A DNA stretch of 25,923 nt from the NCBI GenBank assembly GCA_964355855.1, contig CAYHFD010000008.1:1-25923 (forward strand). Reading direction: 5' to 3'. Source of the DNA: XYD1-FULL-44-32 sp964355855. GTDB lineage: Bacteria; Patescibacteriota; Minisyncoccia; Phycocordibacterales; XYD1-FULL-46-19. A model generated the notes under the pieces. The model searched no databases and was not told where the DNA came from. It saw only the letters and a program-made list of their open reading frames with translations. Below, piece after piece: positions 6,092 through 14,049 of the stretch. Numbering within the stretch: position 1 is the stretch's first letter; the number at the start of each line of letters is the position of its first letter. The position numbers and the translations under genes were made by a program.

Positions 6092-6716
6092 AGTGACGAT
6101 TTTCCAAAGCACTTTTTAAGGTTTCGGGGTCAGAATATTCTACTTCAGTACCAGTTGACAGACCACGACCCAAAACCGATATTTTAATATCCCCATCTTT
6201 TATAAGTGGTCGCAAAAGCCCCCTCAAATAATCAACGGTATAGTCACCCTCAGGGTTTACTGAAAAGGCTAAAATAATTTCTTTTAAATTATCAGTTGCA
6301 GCCTCACTTTTAATTAGTGCCTCTAGTGGGTTTAGGCGCACTTTTTTTGCTGGTTCTTTTTCTAAAATAGGAACAAGGCCACCTAAAATATAAAATAAGC
6401 CATCATACGAATCGGTTTTCTTAAAACTGTCCACGTCTAAATCTTTTTCGACAATCATTAGTTGAGTTTTATTTCGATGAGGGTCGGTACAGGTTTGGCA
6501 CAATTCGCCCTTGCTAGTGCTTTTGAAAAAATGGTAACCACAGCGCATACAACGAGTAGCTTCACGGCGCAATTCATCAATTGAGCTAGTTAGTCGGGAC
6601 AGACTACCACTATCTAAAGACAACAAAAAATATACAAAACGCCGAGCTTGGCGGGGTCCAATACCCGGAAAACGCATAAACATTTCTACTAATTTGTCGA
6701 AAGAGTTGCCACCCAT
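6090..6716 (-). CDS. recR: Recombination mediator protein RecR
   Basis: 208 aa. Helix-hairpin-helix FPGIGPRQARRFVYFLL (about 15-31), a zinc finger CMRC...CQTC with DPHRN (about 56-82), and a Toprim domain from about residue 84 (LMIVEKDLDV; ILAFSVNPEGD), ending in a VLGRGLSTGTEVEYSD segment like the RecR family. RecR acts with RecO/RecF to load RecA on gapped DNA. The ATG at 6714-6716 sits directly after the ...CTAACGGG end of an inverted-repeat element, with no Shine-Dalgarno. The gene lies downstream of dnaB in the same direction and ends convergently with the PgeF-like gene. Confidence 0.95.
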   Translation of the reverse strand: MGGNSFDKLVEMFMRFPGIGPRQARRFVYFLLSLDSGSLSRLTSSIDELRREATRCMRCGYHFFKSTSKGELCQTCTDPHRNKTQLMIVEKDLDVDSFKKTDSYDGLFYILGGLVPILEKEPAKKVRLNPLEALIKSEAATDNLKEIILAFSVNPEGDYTVDYLRGLLRPLIKDGDIKISVLGRGLSTGTEVEYSDPETLKSALENRH

Positions 6717-6830
6717 CCCGTTAGAAGCAGGTCGCGGTACGCGCCTGTATGTTATAAAACTGATAAAAATTTATTTGGACTTTCATATGGCTAGTATATC
6801 AAGATTTGTCGACCACGGCTTCTAACGGGA
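6717..6830 (-). mobile_element. Start-codon element copy 2 (114 bp) between dnaB and recR
   Basis: In gene orientation it starts TCCCGTTAGAAGC and ends GCTTCTAACGGG, with outer-arm extension GGTCG/CGACC. The arms differ from the other copies (AGAAGC instead of AGAGGT or AGAGAT) but remain complementary. It runs exactly from the base after the dnaB stop TAA to the base before the recR ATG. No 5-bp duplication is visible (left TTTAA, right ATGGG). Joining the flanks while sharing one A gives TTTTAATGGG, again a TAATG stop/start junction. The left duplicate may have been lost or this is the oldest copy; its interior is the least similar. Confidence 0.72.
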
Positions 6831-8198
6831 TTAAAACGAACCAAAGTCACCCTTTTCAACGGTTGTGAAAGAGGTGCGGTGTTCATCAAAATATAAATCA
6901 ACCTTGCCGACTGGACCATTGCGGTGTTTTTCAATCAATATTTCGGCAATATTTTTTCGTTCGGAAGTTTCGTCGTAGCGGTCCTCGCGGTGAATGAACA
7001 TTACCACATCGGCGTCTTGTTCAATTGATCCTGAATCACGAAGGTCGGACAGCCGGGGCTTACCCCCACGCTGCTCGATAGCACGAGAAAGTTGGGACAA
7101 GGCAATAACTGGCACTTCCAGCTCGCGTGCCAATCCCTTGAGAGAGCGCGAAATTTCCGTCACCATTTGCACCATCGAGTCAGACTCGCGCCGGGGGACC
7201 ATCAGTTGTAGATAATCAACCACAATCAAACCTAGACCGTGCTCGGCTTTTAGACGCCGAGCCACGGTTTTCATTTTCATAATATTATTACTTGGTTCAT
7301 CATCAATAAAAATAGGAGCTTTGGATAGGTTTTCTAGCGCGTCGCGAATGCGGTCAAAATCATCTTGTCCTGCCCCACGACCGGTTCGTATTTTCCAGGC
7401 ATCGACGCGTGATTCGGCCGAAATAATACGGTCGACAAGTTGTTGCGAACTCATTTCAAGGGAAAAAATAGCGACCGGAATGTTCTCTTTACAGGCGGCA
7501 TGACGAACAAAATCAAGGGCGAGCGAAGTCTTACCTACCGAGGGGCGGGCCGCCAAAATAATTAGATCTGATTTTTGGAATCCGGAAAGCAAATTATCAA
7601 GATCACGAAAACCAGATGGAACGCCACGATGACCTTCTTTATTTTTATGCAGATTATCAAACCGCTCAAAAGCTTCAGCTAGAGTGTCTTTTAGAGCGAC
7701 GTAAGTTTTTTTACTAAATAACCCTAAGTTAAAAATTAATTGTTCCGCTTTATCAAAAATAGTATCGATTTCTTCTGATTCGTTGTAGCCAAGCTCTAAA
7801 ATACGGTCGGCTGAATTAATAAGATTACGCAGAGCTGATTTTTTAGCCACTGTTTCCGCATAAAAAGATATATTTGAGGCCGATGGAACAACTGATATTA
7901 ATTCAGCTAGGTAACTACCGCCACCAATTTGATCTAAGCTTTTTTTGTTTCGGAGGTAAGAAGTCATTGTTACAACATCAATCGGTTCGTTTTTTTCCTT
8001 CAACTCCAACATCGCCTTCCAAATAATACGGTGTTTATTAGAATAAAAACTTTCAGCGGTAATGATGTCGAGAATTTCGTGGATTGAGTCGGGTTTAATC
8101 ATAATGGCGCCGAGTAGTGCTTGTTCGGCCCCGATATCTTGAGGAGGTATTTTCATGGGCGATTGGCCAAAGCCTTGTTTAGTGACGGTTTCAGACAT
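6831..8198 (-). CDS. dnaB: Replicative DNA helicase DnaB
   Basis: 455 aa. An N-terminal DnaB domain (about 18-120; PPQDIGAEQALLGAIM) is followed by a linker and a RecA-like helicase domain with Walker A ARPSVGKT (217-224), Walker B LGLIVVDYLQLM, the LSQLSRAIEQRGGKP loop and the DSGSIEQDADVV motif. It unwinds DNA at the replication fork as a hexamer. No intein is present and length is normal. TATAAT at 8204-8209 lies only 5 nt before the ATG, so the mRNA would start at or next to the start codon. An inverted-repeat element separates it from recR. Confidence 0.97.
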   Translation of the reverse strand: MSETVTKQGFGQSPMKIPPQDIGAEQALLGAIMIKPDSIHEILDIITAESFYSNKHRIIWKAMLELKEKNEPIDVVTMTSYLRNKKSLDQIGGGSYLAELISVVPSASNISFYAETVAKKSALRNLINSADRILELGYNESEEIDTIFDKAEQLIFNLGLFSKKTYVALKDTLAEAFERFDNLHKNKEGHRGVPSGFRDLDNLLSGFQKSDLIILAARPSVGKTSLALDFVRHAACKENIPVAIFSLEMSSQQLVDRIISAESRVDAWKIRTGRGAGQDDFDRIRDALENLSKAPIFIDDEPSNNIMKMKTVARRLKAEHGLGLIVVDYLQLMVPRRESDSMVQMVTEISRSLKGLARELEVPVIALSQLSRAIEQRGGKPRLSDLRDSGSIEQDADVVMFIHREDRYDETSERKNIAEILIEKHRNGPVGKVDLYFDEHRTSFTTVEKGDFGSF

Positions 8199-8203
8199 AA
8201 GTA

Positions 8204-8209
8204 ATTATA
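8204..8209 (-). promoter_or_regulatory. -10 box of dnaB (leaderless)
   Basis: TATAAT on the minus strand, 5 nt from the dnaB ATG. The expected transcription start coincides with the A of the ATG. The -35 region is not clear. Confidence 0.6.
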
Positions 8210-8242
8210 TTCTAACACCGAAGTTGCGACAGGCAATCCCAC

Positions 8243-8272
8243 TAAAAAAGCCCAAAAATCGTTATTTTGGGT
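8243..8272 (-). terminator. cysS terminator
   Basis: On the minus strand CCCAAAA, loop TAACGA, TTTTGGG, then C and six T. An outer CCCACTAA...TTAGTGGG pairing can extend the stem. It lies about 25 nt after the cysS stop and upstream of the dnaB promoter. Confidence 0.75.
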
Positions 8273-8294
8273 ATTAGTGGGGGATAACATGGGA

Positions 8295-9683
8295 TTAGCT
8301 TTTGGTTTTTACGGTTGGCCCTTCAGGGGTATCTTTTACCTCATAACCTTTGGCCTCGATTTCAGCTCTAATAAGGTCGGCTCGGGTCCAATCGTCTCGT
8401 TCACGGGCGACTTCGCGGTCTTGAACTAGTGAAATAATTTCCTCTGGTACGGTTTCGATGGTTAGGTTAAAATTAGAGTCAATAATTCCTAATACCTCGT
8501 CTATTTTAGTGAGCGTAGCTTTTTTATCGGTTGGTGGCAGATCGGAAGATAATGTTTGGTGTAGAATAGCCAGCCCCTTGGCGGTATTTAAGTCATCATT
8601 AATGGCGGTCATAAAATCGGAAACAACTGTCGGGTCGGCTTCACCGCCGTCCGGTAACCGATTAAATTCCAAATTTATTTTTTGCCATGATTTTTCGGCA
8701 CCAGCTAGTGAATCAAAAGTAAAATTTAACGGGCTACGGTAATGAGCCCCTAGTAAAAGATAACGATAGGCGAGGGGATTGTAACCTTTACTTTTTAAGT
8801 CACTGATTGTAAAAAAGTTGTTTTCAGATTTACCCATTTTTTTACCATCAACTGTTATAAAAGCATTGTGAAGCCAATAATTCACAAAAGTTTGGCCGGT
8901 AGCACATTCCGATTGGGCGCGCTCATTGGTGTGGTGGACTGGTATGTGGTCTTCACCGCCAGTATGAATATCAAAATGGGCACCGAGATATTTCATACTC
9001 ATGGCCGAACATTCAATATGCCAGCCGGGGAAGCCGACGCCCCAGGGCGAGGGCCATTCCTGTTGTCTAGTCTCATCTGGTTTACTAAATTTCCACAAAG
9101 CAAAGTCGGTTGCATTTATTTTTTCGCTATTAACCTCTACACGCGCGCCTTCTGTTTGTCCAGATAAATTAAGATGGGCAAGATCGGCATAAGCTTCATA
9201 TTTAGCTGTGTTAAAATAAACCCCCTTTGATGTTTTGTAAGCAATACCTTTTTCTTCCAGTTTTTTAATCAGATCGATTTGTTCGGTAATGTGAGCCGAA
9301 GCGCGGGGAAATTCAGTGGCGACGGTTTTAATATTTAATTCGCTTAAATCATTAAAAAAAGCTGAAGTATAGCGGTTAATTATATTTTTGACGGTTGTTT
9401 GGTTGTCGCGAGCAGCCTTTTCTATTTTGTCCTCACCATCTTCACCGCCAGCTGGCGCACCGACATCGGTTATGTTAATAATCTGTTTTACGGCATAACC
9501 ATTAGCCTCAAGCGTTTTTCTGACCAAATCAGACAAAACATACGAACGCATATTGCCAATGTGGGCATGGTTGTAGACGGTCGGACCGCAGGAATATAAA
9601 CCAACTAGGTTGGAATCGATTGGCACAAATTCCTCTTTTTGACGTGAAAGAGTATTGTAAAAATAAAGTGGTCCGTGATTCAT
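8295..9683 (-). CDS. cysS: Cysteinyl-tRNA synthetase
   Basis: 462 aa. The class I signature HIGN occurs in GPTVYNHAHIGNMRSY (about 33-48). Zinc ligands appear in YSCGPTVY and WHIECSAMS plus HHTNE, and the KMSKS-like loop reads KKMGKSENN. The C-terminal helical part is slightly short, as common for reduced genomes. It charges tRNA-Cys with cysteine using ATP. The ATG is 6 nt after the corA stop, so corA and cysS form an operon read from the leaderless corA promoter. A hairpin terminator follows. Confidence 0.97.
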   Translation of the reverse strand: MNHGPLYFYNTLSRQKEEFVPIDSNLVGLYSCGPTVYNHAHIGNMRSYVLSDLVRKTLEANGYAVKQIINITDVGAPAGGEDGEDKIEKAARDNQTTVKNIINRYTSAFFNDLSELNIKTVATEFPRASAHITEQIDLIKKLEEKGIAYKTSKGVYFNTAKYEAYADLAHLNLSGQTEGARVEVNSEKINATDFALWKFSKPDETRQQEWPSPWGVGFPGWHIECSAMSMKYLGAHFDIHTGGEDHIPVHHTNERAQSECATGQTFVNYWLHNAFITVDGKKMGKSENNFFTISDLKSKGYNPLAYRYLLLGAHYRSPLNFTFDSLAGAEKSWQKINLEFNRLPDGGEADPTVVSDFMTAINDDLNTAKGLAILHQTLSSDLPPTDKKATLTKIDEVLGIIDSNFNLTIETVPEEIISLVQDREVARERDDWTRADLIRAEIEAKGYEVKDTPEGPTVKTKS

Positions 9684-9689
9684 TTTTAG

Positions 9690-10616
9690 CTAAAACCAGC
9701 GTTTGTAACGGAAGAAAATAAACATCGAGGCCACGGCCGAGAGCATAATGACGACGATAATCCAAAAATCATAAGGGCGACCCAAGATTGGATTATAGAC
9801 CGTGTTCATACCAAACATTGAGGTAAAAACTGTTAAAGGAAAAGTAGTAAAGGCCATAATTGTCAGCACCTTCATAATTTCATTGGTTTTAATCGACAGC
9901 ATCGAGTCATTGGTAATTCGTAATTCTTTAAACATTTCTTGTAGGTTAGACAATGTGGCAAAAATTCGACGTTCAATATTGGTAATACGTTTTAGATAAA
10001 AGGCAAAATCATTACCCAAAAGATTGCCTCCAGAAACTTCGAGAGAATGTAAAACTTCTTCGTGGGGTTGAATTGACCAAGTGCAATCTAAAAGCTCGCG
10101 GTTTAAATCGGATAGGACCAACACCATTTCTTTTTCTTTACCAGCAAAAATATTTTCCTCGGCCTTTTTAAGTTCCTCGCCCAAAAAGGTTAAACTAGTA
10201 TCCAGTGAGCGATACATTTTGATTAATATTTCAAACAAAAGATAGCCAGCGTGGATTTTTTTATCATCGACGCTTTGAAGGTTGGCCTCAAAAATTTGTC
10301 CAAATTCTTCTAAAGCCTGAACTGGCTCATAGTGAATAGTAATAATAAATTTTTTACCAACAATAAAATCGACTTCTTCAATACCGGCGCCTTCGGTTTT
10401 TTTGTTACCAATACAGAAACGACAAGCGGGAAAATGTAAAACTAAATATAAATAATTGTCATAGGTATCTAAGTGTGAACGTTTCGACGGCTCGGCTAAT
10501 TCATTTTCGACTAAAGAGTGAATATTAAAATCGCTACTAAGGGTGGCGAGCTCTTCCTTGGAAGGGCTGGTGGCATCTATCCAGATGATGTCACGGTATT
10601 TAAATTGGCGGATCAT
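9690..10616 (-). CDS. corA: CorA-type magnesium/divalent metal transporter
   Basis: The 308-aa product (from 10616) has a long cytoplasmic alpha/beta and helical funnel domain and two C-terminal membrane helices. Between them is the hallmark MFGMNT (GMN selectivity loop), and a basic end KRWF. CorA proteins are pentameric channels for Mg2+ (or Co2+/Ni2+). A longer in-frame start at 10652 is possible, but a near-consensus promoter (TTGTGG, 17 nt, TATAAT) overlaps that extension and ends 7 nt before the second ATG. The shorter leaderless start MIRQFKYRDIIWID is therefore preferred. cysS follows after 6 nt. The gene is divergent from the S41 protease. Confidence 0.92.
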   Translation of the reverse strand: MIRQFKYRDIIWIDATSPSKEELATLSSDFNIHSLVENELAEPSKRSHLDTYDNYLYLVLHFPACRFCIGNKKTEGAGIEEVDFIVGKKFIITIHYEPVQALEEFGQIFEANLQSVDDKKIHAGYLLFEILIKMYRSLDTSLTFLGEELKKAEENIFAGKEKEMVLVLSDLNRELLDCTWSIQPHEEVLHSLEVSGGNLLGNDFAFYLKRITNIERRIFATLSNLQEMFKELRITNDSMLSIKTNEIMKVLTIMAFTTFPLTVFTSMFGMNTVYNPILGRPYDFWIIVVIMLSAVASMFIFFRYKRWF

Positions 10617-10623
10617 ATACGAA

Positions 10624-10652
10624 ATTATATCTTGTCTATCGGTGTACCACAA
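10624..10652 (-). promoter_or_regulatory. corA-cysS promoter
   Basis: Minus strand: TTGTGG (10647-10652), 17-nt spacer, TATAAT (10624-10629). The predicted start lies at about 10617, immediately before the ATG at 10616. It decides the corA start codon. Confidence 0.82.
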
Positions 10653-10706
10653 GATGCGACAACAAAACTAAAACTATGATAAAATGATGTAACGTAAAAT
10701 ATTTTT

Positions 10707-11954
10707 ATGAATCGATTTTGGGGCACATTTATTTCGGTGGTTTTTGTGGTCATCGCCCTTGGCGGGGCCTTTTTTGGTGGTGCTTATGTTGGCTATAATT
10801 CTCGTCCAGCTATCGACAATGTGACCGGTTTAAATAATAAAGAAGTGGGTAAGCCAGCTGAAGTAGATTTTGCACCATTTTGGCAGGCCTGGGCTATATT
10901 AAACGAAAAGTATGTAAATGGTAATAGTACCTCAACGGCTGAAGTAAAAAATGAGGAAAAAGTTTGGGGGGCTATTTCGGGTATGGTGGCCGCGGCGGGG
11001 GACCCATATACAGTATTTTTACCCCCTGAAGAAAAAAGACAATTTGAAGAAGATATTTCTGGTAATTTTAGTGGGGTGGGAATGGAGGTTGGGGTTAAAG
11101 ATGGTCTATTAACCGTTGTCTCGCCCCTACCAGGTAGTCCAGCTAAACTGGCCGGTATAAAAGCAGGAGATAAGATTATTGAAATCAATGGTGAAGTGGC
11201 GGCCGAAATGACGGTCGACAAAGCAATCGGTAAAATTCGTGGCCCCGAAGGGACTAAAGTGGTTCTGACCTTAATTACTCCTGACACTAGCTCGGCCGGC
11301 CAATTACCTAGTCCCCATCAAATTACAGTGACGAGGGCAGTTATAGAAATTCCGACCATTGACACAGAATTGCGACCAGATGGTATTTTTGTTATTCGCC
11401 TTTATAACTTTAGTGCTAACTCGCCCGAGCTTTTCCGCCAGTCCTTACAAAAGTTTTCAGCGTCAAAATCTAATAAACTGATTCTAGATTTACGAGGCAA
11501 TCCCGGTGGTTATTTGGAAGCGGCCGTTGACATGGCTAGTTATTTCTTACCCAAGGGTCAAGTTATTGTTTGGGAACACCAAGGCGCAGATGCCCAGGAT
11601 GTCGCCTATCGCAGTAAAGGCTATGATGTTTTTGCTGATAATCTAAAAATGGTTATTTTGGTTGACAAAGGTAGTGCTTCAGCGTCAGAAATTTTAGCTG
11701 GAGCTTTGGCTGAATATGACATTGCAACTTTGGTGGGGGAGACGACCTTTGGTAAAGGCTCGGTTCAGGAACTAGTGCCAGTGACAGCCGATACCTCACT
11801 TAAGGTGACTATTGCGCGTTGGCTAACCCCCAAGGGCGTATCTATTTCCAAGGCTGGTCTCAAGCCAGATATTGAAGTAAAAATGACCCTCGAGGAATAT
11901 ACGGCTGGTAAGGATCCCCAATTCGATAAAGCGATAGAAATTTTGAAAAAATAA
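10707..11954 (+). CDS. S41 family C-terminal processing protease (CtpA-like)
   Basis: 415 aa. A membrane anchor/signal segment (about 7-30) is followed by an N-terminal helical part, a PDZ domain (about 115-205; GVGMEVG, PGSPAKLAGIKAGDKIIEING) and the S41 protease core. The Ser-Lys dyad is visible: KGSASASE with Ser325 and GETTFGKGSVQ with Lys350, 25 residues apart as in E. coli Prc. LDLRGNPGGYLEAA is the substrate-cradling motif. It should cleave C-terminal tails of envelope proteins outside the membrane. The start at 10707 lacks a Shine-Dalgarno; weak -10 candidates lie at 10675-10685. It is divergent from corA. Three hairpins follow the stop (11957-12085). Confidence 0.92.
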   Translation: MNRFWGTFISVVFVVIALGGAFFGGAYVGYNSRPAIDNVTGLNNKEVGKPAEVDFAPFWQAWAILNEKYVNGNSTSTAEVKNEEKVWGAISGMVAAAGDPYTVFLPPEEKRQFEEDISGNFSGVGMEVGVKDGLLTVVSPLPGSPAKLAGIKAGDKIIEINGEVAAEMTVDKAIGKIRGPEGTKVVLTLITPDTSSAGQLPSPHQITVTRAVIEIPTIDTELRPDGIFVIRLYNFSANSPELFRQSLQKFSASKSNKLILDLRGNPGGYLEAAVDMASYFLPKGQVIVWEHQGADAQDVAYRSKGYDVFADNLKMVILVDKGSASASEILAGALAEYDIATLVGETTFGKGSVQELVPVTADTSLKVTIARWLTPKGVSISKAGLKPDIEVKMTLEEYTAGKDPQFDKAIEILKK

Positions 11955-11956
11955 AA

Positions 11957-12085
11957 GGGCACACTCTGAACGAGTGGCCCCTCGCTGGAAAGTTTGACTG
12001 TTGAAATCGTCTGTGCACAGACGACGTTCTTATGCACATCACCTAAAGATGTTTGCTGGCGCAGGCGCCAGCCTTCTTGTGATGT
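11957..12085. ncRNA. Cluster of three strong palindromes, candidate structured RNA
   Basis: H1 11957-11980: GGGC-a-CACTC, loop TGAAC, GAGTG-GCCC. H2 12007-12024: perfect 18-nt palindrome around GTGCAC. H3: ACATCAC (12036-12042) pairs with GTGATGT (12079-12085) and encloses GCTGGCGC/GCGCCAGC (12055-12072). None has a T run, so they are not simple terminators for the S41 gene. There is no ORF. The 160 nt from here to rplI are AT-rich with a weak TATAAA/TAAAAT box (12223-12230). It could be a 3' UTR structure, a small RNA or DNA palindromes; I recognise no family. Confidence 0.4.
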
Positions 12086-12245
12086 ATCAACAATCTCCTA
12101 CTCCAACTTATCTTAATGACTATCATAAAAACATAAAATTAACAAGGAAAAGGTAAGGGTTTTAACGAGATGGCCGCTACTTATGGACAAAAACTTCAAA
12201 TTAAGCTATTATCACTGGGTTATATAAAATAAACTAATCAAAAAT

Positions 12246-12683
12246 ATGAAGGTATTACTAATGCAAGATGTGGCCAAATTGGGCAAAAAATATGAGATCA
12301 AGGAGGTGTCATCGGGATATGCCCGCAATTTGCTTATTCCTTCTGGTAAAGCAGTAACGCCAGAAATTTTTTCAGCTGCTAAAATAAGCGCGTTACAAGA
12401 AAAGCATTTGCACGCGGCGACCAAAAAAGCAGCCGAACTTACCTCAACTATTTCGGCTTTGGCAGAAAAGAGGGTAGTGATAAAAGGTAAAGCTAATGAA
12501 GAAGGCCATCTGTTTGCTGGCATTAGCAAGGATGTCATTGCTGAAGCGATTAAAGACCAACTAAACATTACCGTCGCAACCGATGATATTCACCTTGGTC
12601 ATGCTTTGAAAGCAGTCGGTTCCCATGAAGTAGAAGTTGGACAAGGTAATAAAATCGAAGTTATCGTTGAAGCGGAAGGTTAA
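12246..12683 (+). CDS. rplI: Large ribosomal subunit protein bL9
   Basis: 145 aa beginning MKVLLMQDVAKLGKKYEIKE, with the N-terminal rRNA-binding domain (GYARNLLIPSGKAVTP), a long connecting helix (about 40-75) and the C-terminal domain ending EVIVEAEG. Length is normal. bL9 contacts 23S rRNA near the L1 stalk and spans ribosomes. Some CPR lineages lack it, so its presence helps place the genome outside those. There is no Shine-Dalgarno; a weak TATAAA box is about 18 nt upstream. It is convergent with rpmA and shares a bidirectional terminator with it. Confidence 0.96.
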   Translation: MKVLLMQDVAKLGKKYEIKEVSSGYARNLLIPSGKAVTPEIFSAAKISALQEKHLHAATKKAAELTSTISALAEKRVVIKGKANEEGHLFAGISKDVIAEAIKDQLNITVATDDIHLGHALKAVGSHEVEVGQGNKIEVIVEAEG

Positions 12684-12715
12684 ATTATAAGTCACTATTT
12701 TTTTGTAATATATAC

Positions 12716-12746
12716 AAAACCCCCGCGCCTACGGCGCGGGGTTTTT
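12716..12746. terminator. Bidirectional terminator between rplI and rpmA
   Basis: AAAAC then CCCCGCGCC (12721-12729), loop TAC, GGCGCGGGG (12733-12741), TTTTT. A and T runs on both sides serve both convergent ribosomal-protein genes. Confidence 0.92.
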
Positions 12747-12757
12747 GGTGTAAATTA

Positions 12758-13036
12758 TTATTTAGTGACAACACTTGCTACCTTGTGAACTTTACTTTTG
12801 CCATTGAAGCCCAGTTTACGTTTTTCGGTAAATTTTACTTTACCTTCAGCCACTGCAAACAGGGTGTGGTCTTTACCGATTTTAACATTGCTTCCAGCTA
12901 GGATTTTGGTGCCGCGCTGACGGACAATAATAGAGCCCGCTTTGGCATCTTCGCCGTCGTGGAGTTTGGTGCCTAAATATTTAGGATTTGAGTCGCGGAG
13001 GTTTTTAGCGGTACCGCCCGCTTTTCTATGTGCCAT
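12758..13036 (-). CDS. rpmA: Large ribosomal subunit protein bL27
   Basis: 92 aa beginning MAHRKAGGTAKNLRDSNPK, the typical bL27 start, with the conserved GSIIVRQRGTKILAGSNV core. There is no N-terminal extension of the kind cleaved in Firmicutes. bL27's N-terminus reaches the peptidyl-transferase centre. TATAGT (13043-13048, minus strand) lies 6 nt before the ATG, so the message is probably leaderless. It is divergent from the small Zn-motif membrane protein; the two promoters share about 30 bp. It is separated from rplU, its usual operon partner. Confidence 0.96.
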   Translation of the reverse strand: MAHRKAGGTAKNLRDSNPKYLGTKLHDGEDAKAGSIIVRQRGTKILAGSNVKIGKDHTLFAVAEGKVKFTEKRKLGFNGKSKVHKVASVVTK

Positions 13037-13042
13037 GGTTTG

Positions 13043-13048
13043 ACTATA
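13043..13048 (-). promoter_or_regulatory. -10 box of rpmA (leaderless)
   Basis: TATAGT on the minus strand, 6 nt from the rpmA ATG, in the short divergent space with the 13067 gene, whose own -10 may be TATACT at 13045-13050 on the plus strand. Confidence 0.5.
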
Positions 13049-13066
13049 CTATATTTAAATAACCCC

Positions 13067-13426
13067 ATGAGTATAAGAGAAATTACGGAAAAAATCAAGT
13101 CCCAAGCGGGGGAGAGGGAACTAGACCTGTTCATTATTTGTCTAGTGGTTTTGCTAGGTTTTTTTGGCTATGGTCTAGTCAGATTGGGGCAAATTAAACA
13201 GGGGAGTCAACCAGTCCAGGTTCTGATGAGTGAAAATAATGACGATAGATACAGTAAAGCCCTGACTCTTGGTAAGTATGTGGCCTCGCGGTCAGGAACC
13301 AAATATCATTTACCGTGGTGTTCGGGGGCGAAGCGGATAAAAGAAAAAAATAAAATTTGGTTTGAAACAGAAGAAGCGGCTCGGGCCGCTGGTCTCACTC
13401 CGGCCGCCAATTGCCCGGGAATCTAA
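13067..13426 (+). CDS. Membrane-anchored small protein with Ada-like metal-binding fold
   Basis: 119 aa from the ATG at 13067. A single membrane helix lies at about 21-41 (LFIICLVVLLGFFGYGLVRL), then a linker. The C-terminal module YVASRSGTKYHLPWCSGAKRI...EEAARAAGLTPAANCPG resembles the Ada N-terminal-like domain (YH-x2-x-C ... I ... F ... eeA-x2-G-x-x-P...C) common as an extracytoplasmic module on small proteins. Two Cys are present; the usual final CxxC is reduced to NC. An in-frame start at 13028 would run through the rpmA start and promoter, so 13067 is preferred. The function is unknown; DNA or nuclease association is only a family-level suggestion. Confidence 0.65.
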   Translation: MSIREITEKIKSQAGERELDLFIICLVVLLGFFGYGLVRLGQIKQGSQPVQVLMSENNDDRYSKALTLGKYVASRSGTKYHLPWCSGAKRIKEKNKIWFETEEAARAAGLTPAANCPGI

Positions 13427-13910
13427 TTTTTTTGACAAATAAAAACGGTTCCAGGGTTTGCAAGCTTAGTCACTCCCCTGGCCAAACTACGGGGGAGAGG
13501 GAGGATATAATACTTTTATATTTTTAGCAATTTAAAAATGTCTAAGAATAAAGAGTTGGTCCAGGAGAAGAGGGGAGGTTAAAAATAAAACAGTTTTAAT
13601 ATTATATGGATATTTGTCAAGGTTAGAGTTTGATTAATATAGTGTCGCACAACATAGATTTTGCGACACTGCCTATATAATAAACCTAAGATAAATTGGT
13701 CTCTTGGTGCCTTCCTGACAGTCGCTATTTTCTTGGCCTCTAAAATCGTTTTTTAGCTTAGTTTGGGGTCAAAGGGGTATCTTTGTACCTCCCTCTCTTT
13801 TACCATCGGATTAGTTTGGATAATTTAATGATTATTAGCGGGCGAAGGTTTAGCTGGCTTGACCACTCCCCCCATCTAATTTTTTCAATTTTATAGGGGA
13901 GTCGGCATAA
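13427..13910. other. Gene-poor stretch with hairpins
   Basis: No convincing gene is seen. It contains CTCCCC...GGGGAG (about 13473-13498), a TATAAT (13506-13511) without a good -35, and a 9-bp perfect hairpin AGTGTCGCA/TGCGACACT (13641-13649 with 13662-13670). A 14-codon ORF begins just after 13535. An open frame on the minus strand through 13800-14018 is rejected because it starts inside a promoter. Confidence 0.4.
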
Positions 13911-13911
13911 T

Positions 13912-14007
13912 AAAAAAAGAACCGCAGGCGAGCTTTCGCTCGACCTACGGCCTTGTCTTTCGTGGGGTTCGAGGCCATTACCAGAAATCTTGTCTGCCCT
14001 GCTACCG
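13912..14007 (-). ncRNA. Candidate small RNA with its own promoter and terminator
   Basis: On the minus strand, a promoter TTGACT-17 nt-TATGGT (14042 to 14014) predicts a start near 14007. The transcript would end at a terminator stem, CCGTAGG (13944-13950) with CCTGCGG, inner CGAGC-GAAA-GCTCG, followed by TTCTTTTTTT (13911-13921). An internal GGCCT...AGGCC pairing is also possible. It would be about 96 nt. I cannot match it to 6S, SRP, tmRNA or RNase P RNA. A 42-codon frame starts inside at about 13978, but it has no ribosome site and reads through the terminator stem. Confidence 0.5.
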
Positions 14008-14013
14008 CCTAGG

Positions 14014-14042
14014 ACCATAGCTAGCGTTAGTTAACGAGTCAA
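14014..14042 (-). promoter_or_regulatory. Promoter of the 13912-14007 small RNA
   Basis: Minus strand: TTGACT (14037-14042), 17-nt spacer, TATGGT (14014-14019). It lies just downstream of the stop of the 39-aa ORF, with an AT palindrome (14041-14057) at its upstream edge. Confidence 0.6.
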
Positions 14043-14049
14043 GATTAAA

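Noticed and set aside
13940..13985. tRNA or tmRNA 3' end, suggested by GGGGTTCGAGGCC
   Set aside because: The flanking bases do not make a 5-bp T-stem, and no acceptor or D-arm partner exists on either strand.
13800..14018. 72-codon open frame on the minus strand
   Set aside because: Its ATG overlaps the -10 box of the small RNA promoter and it reads through the terminator stem; composition is not protein-like.
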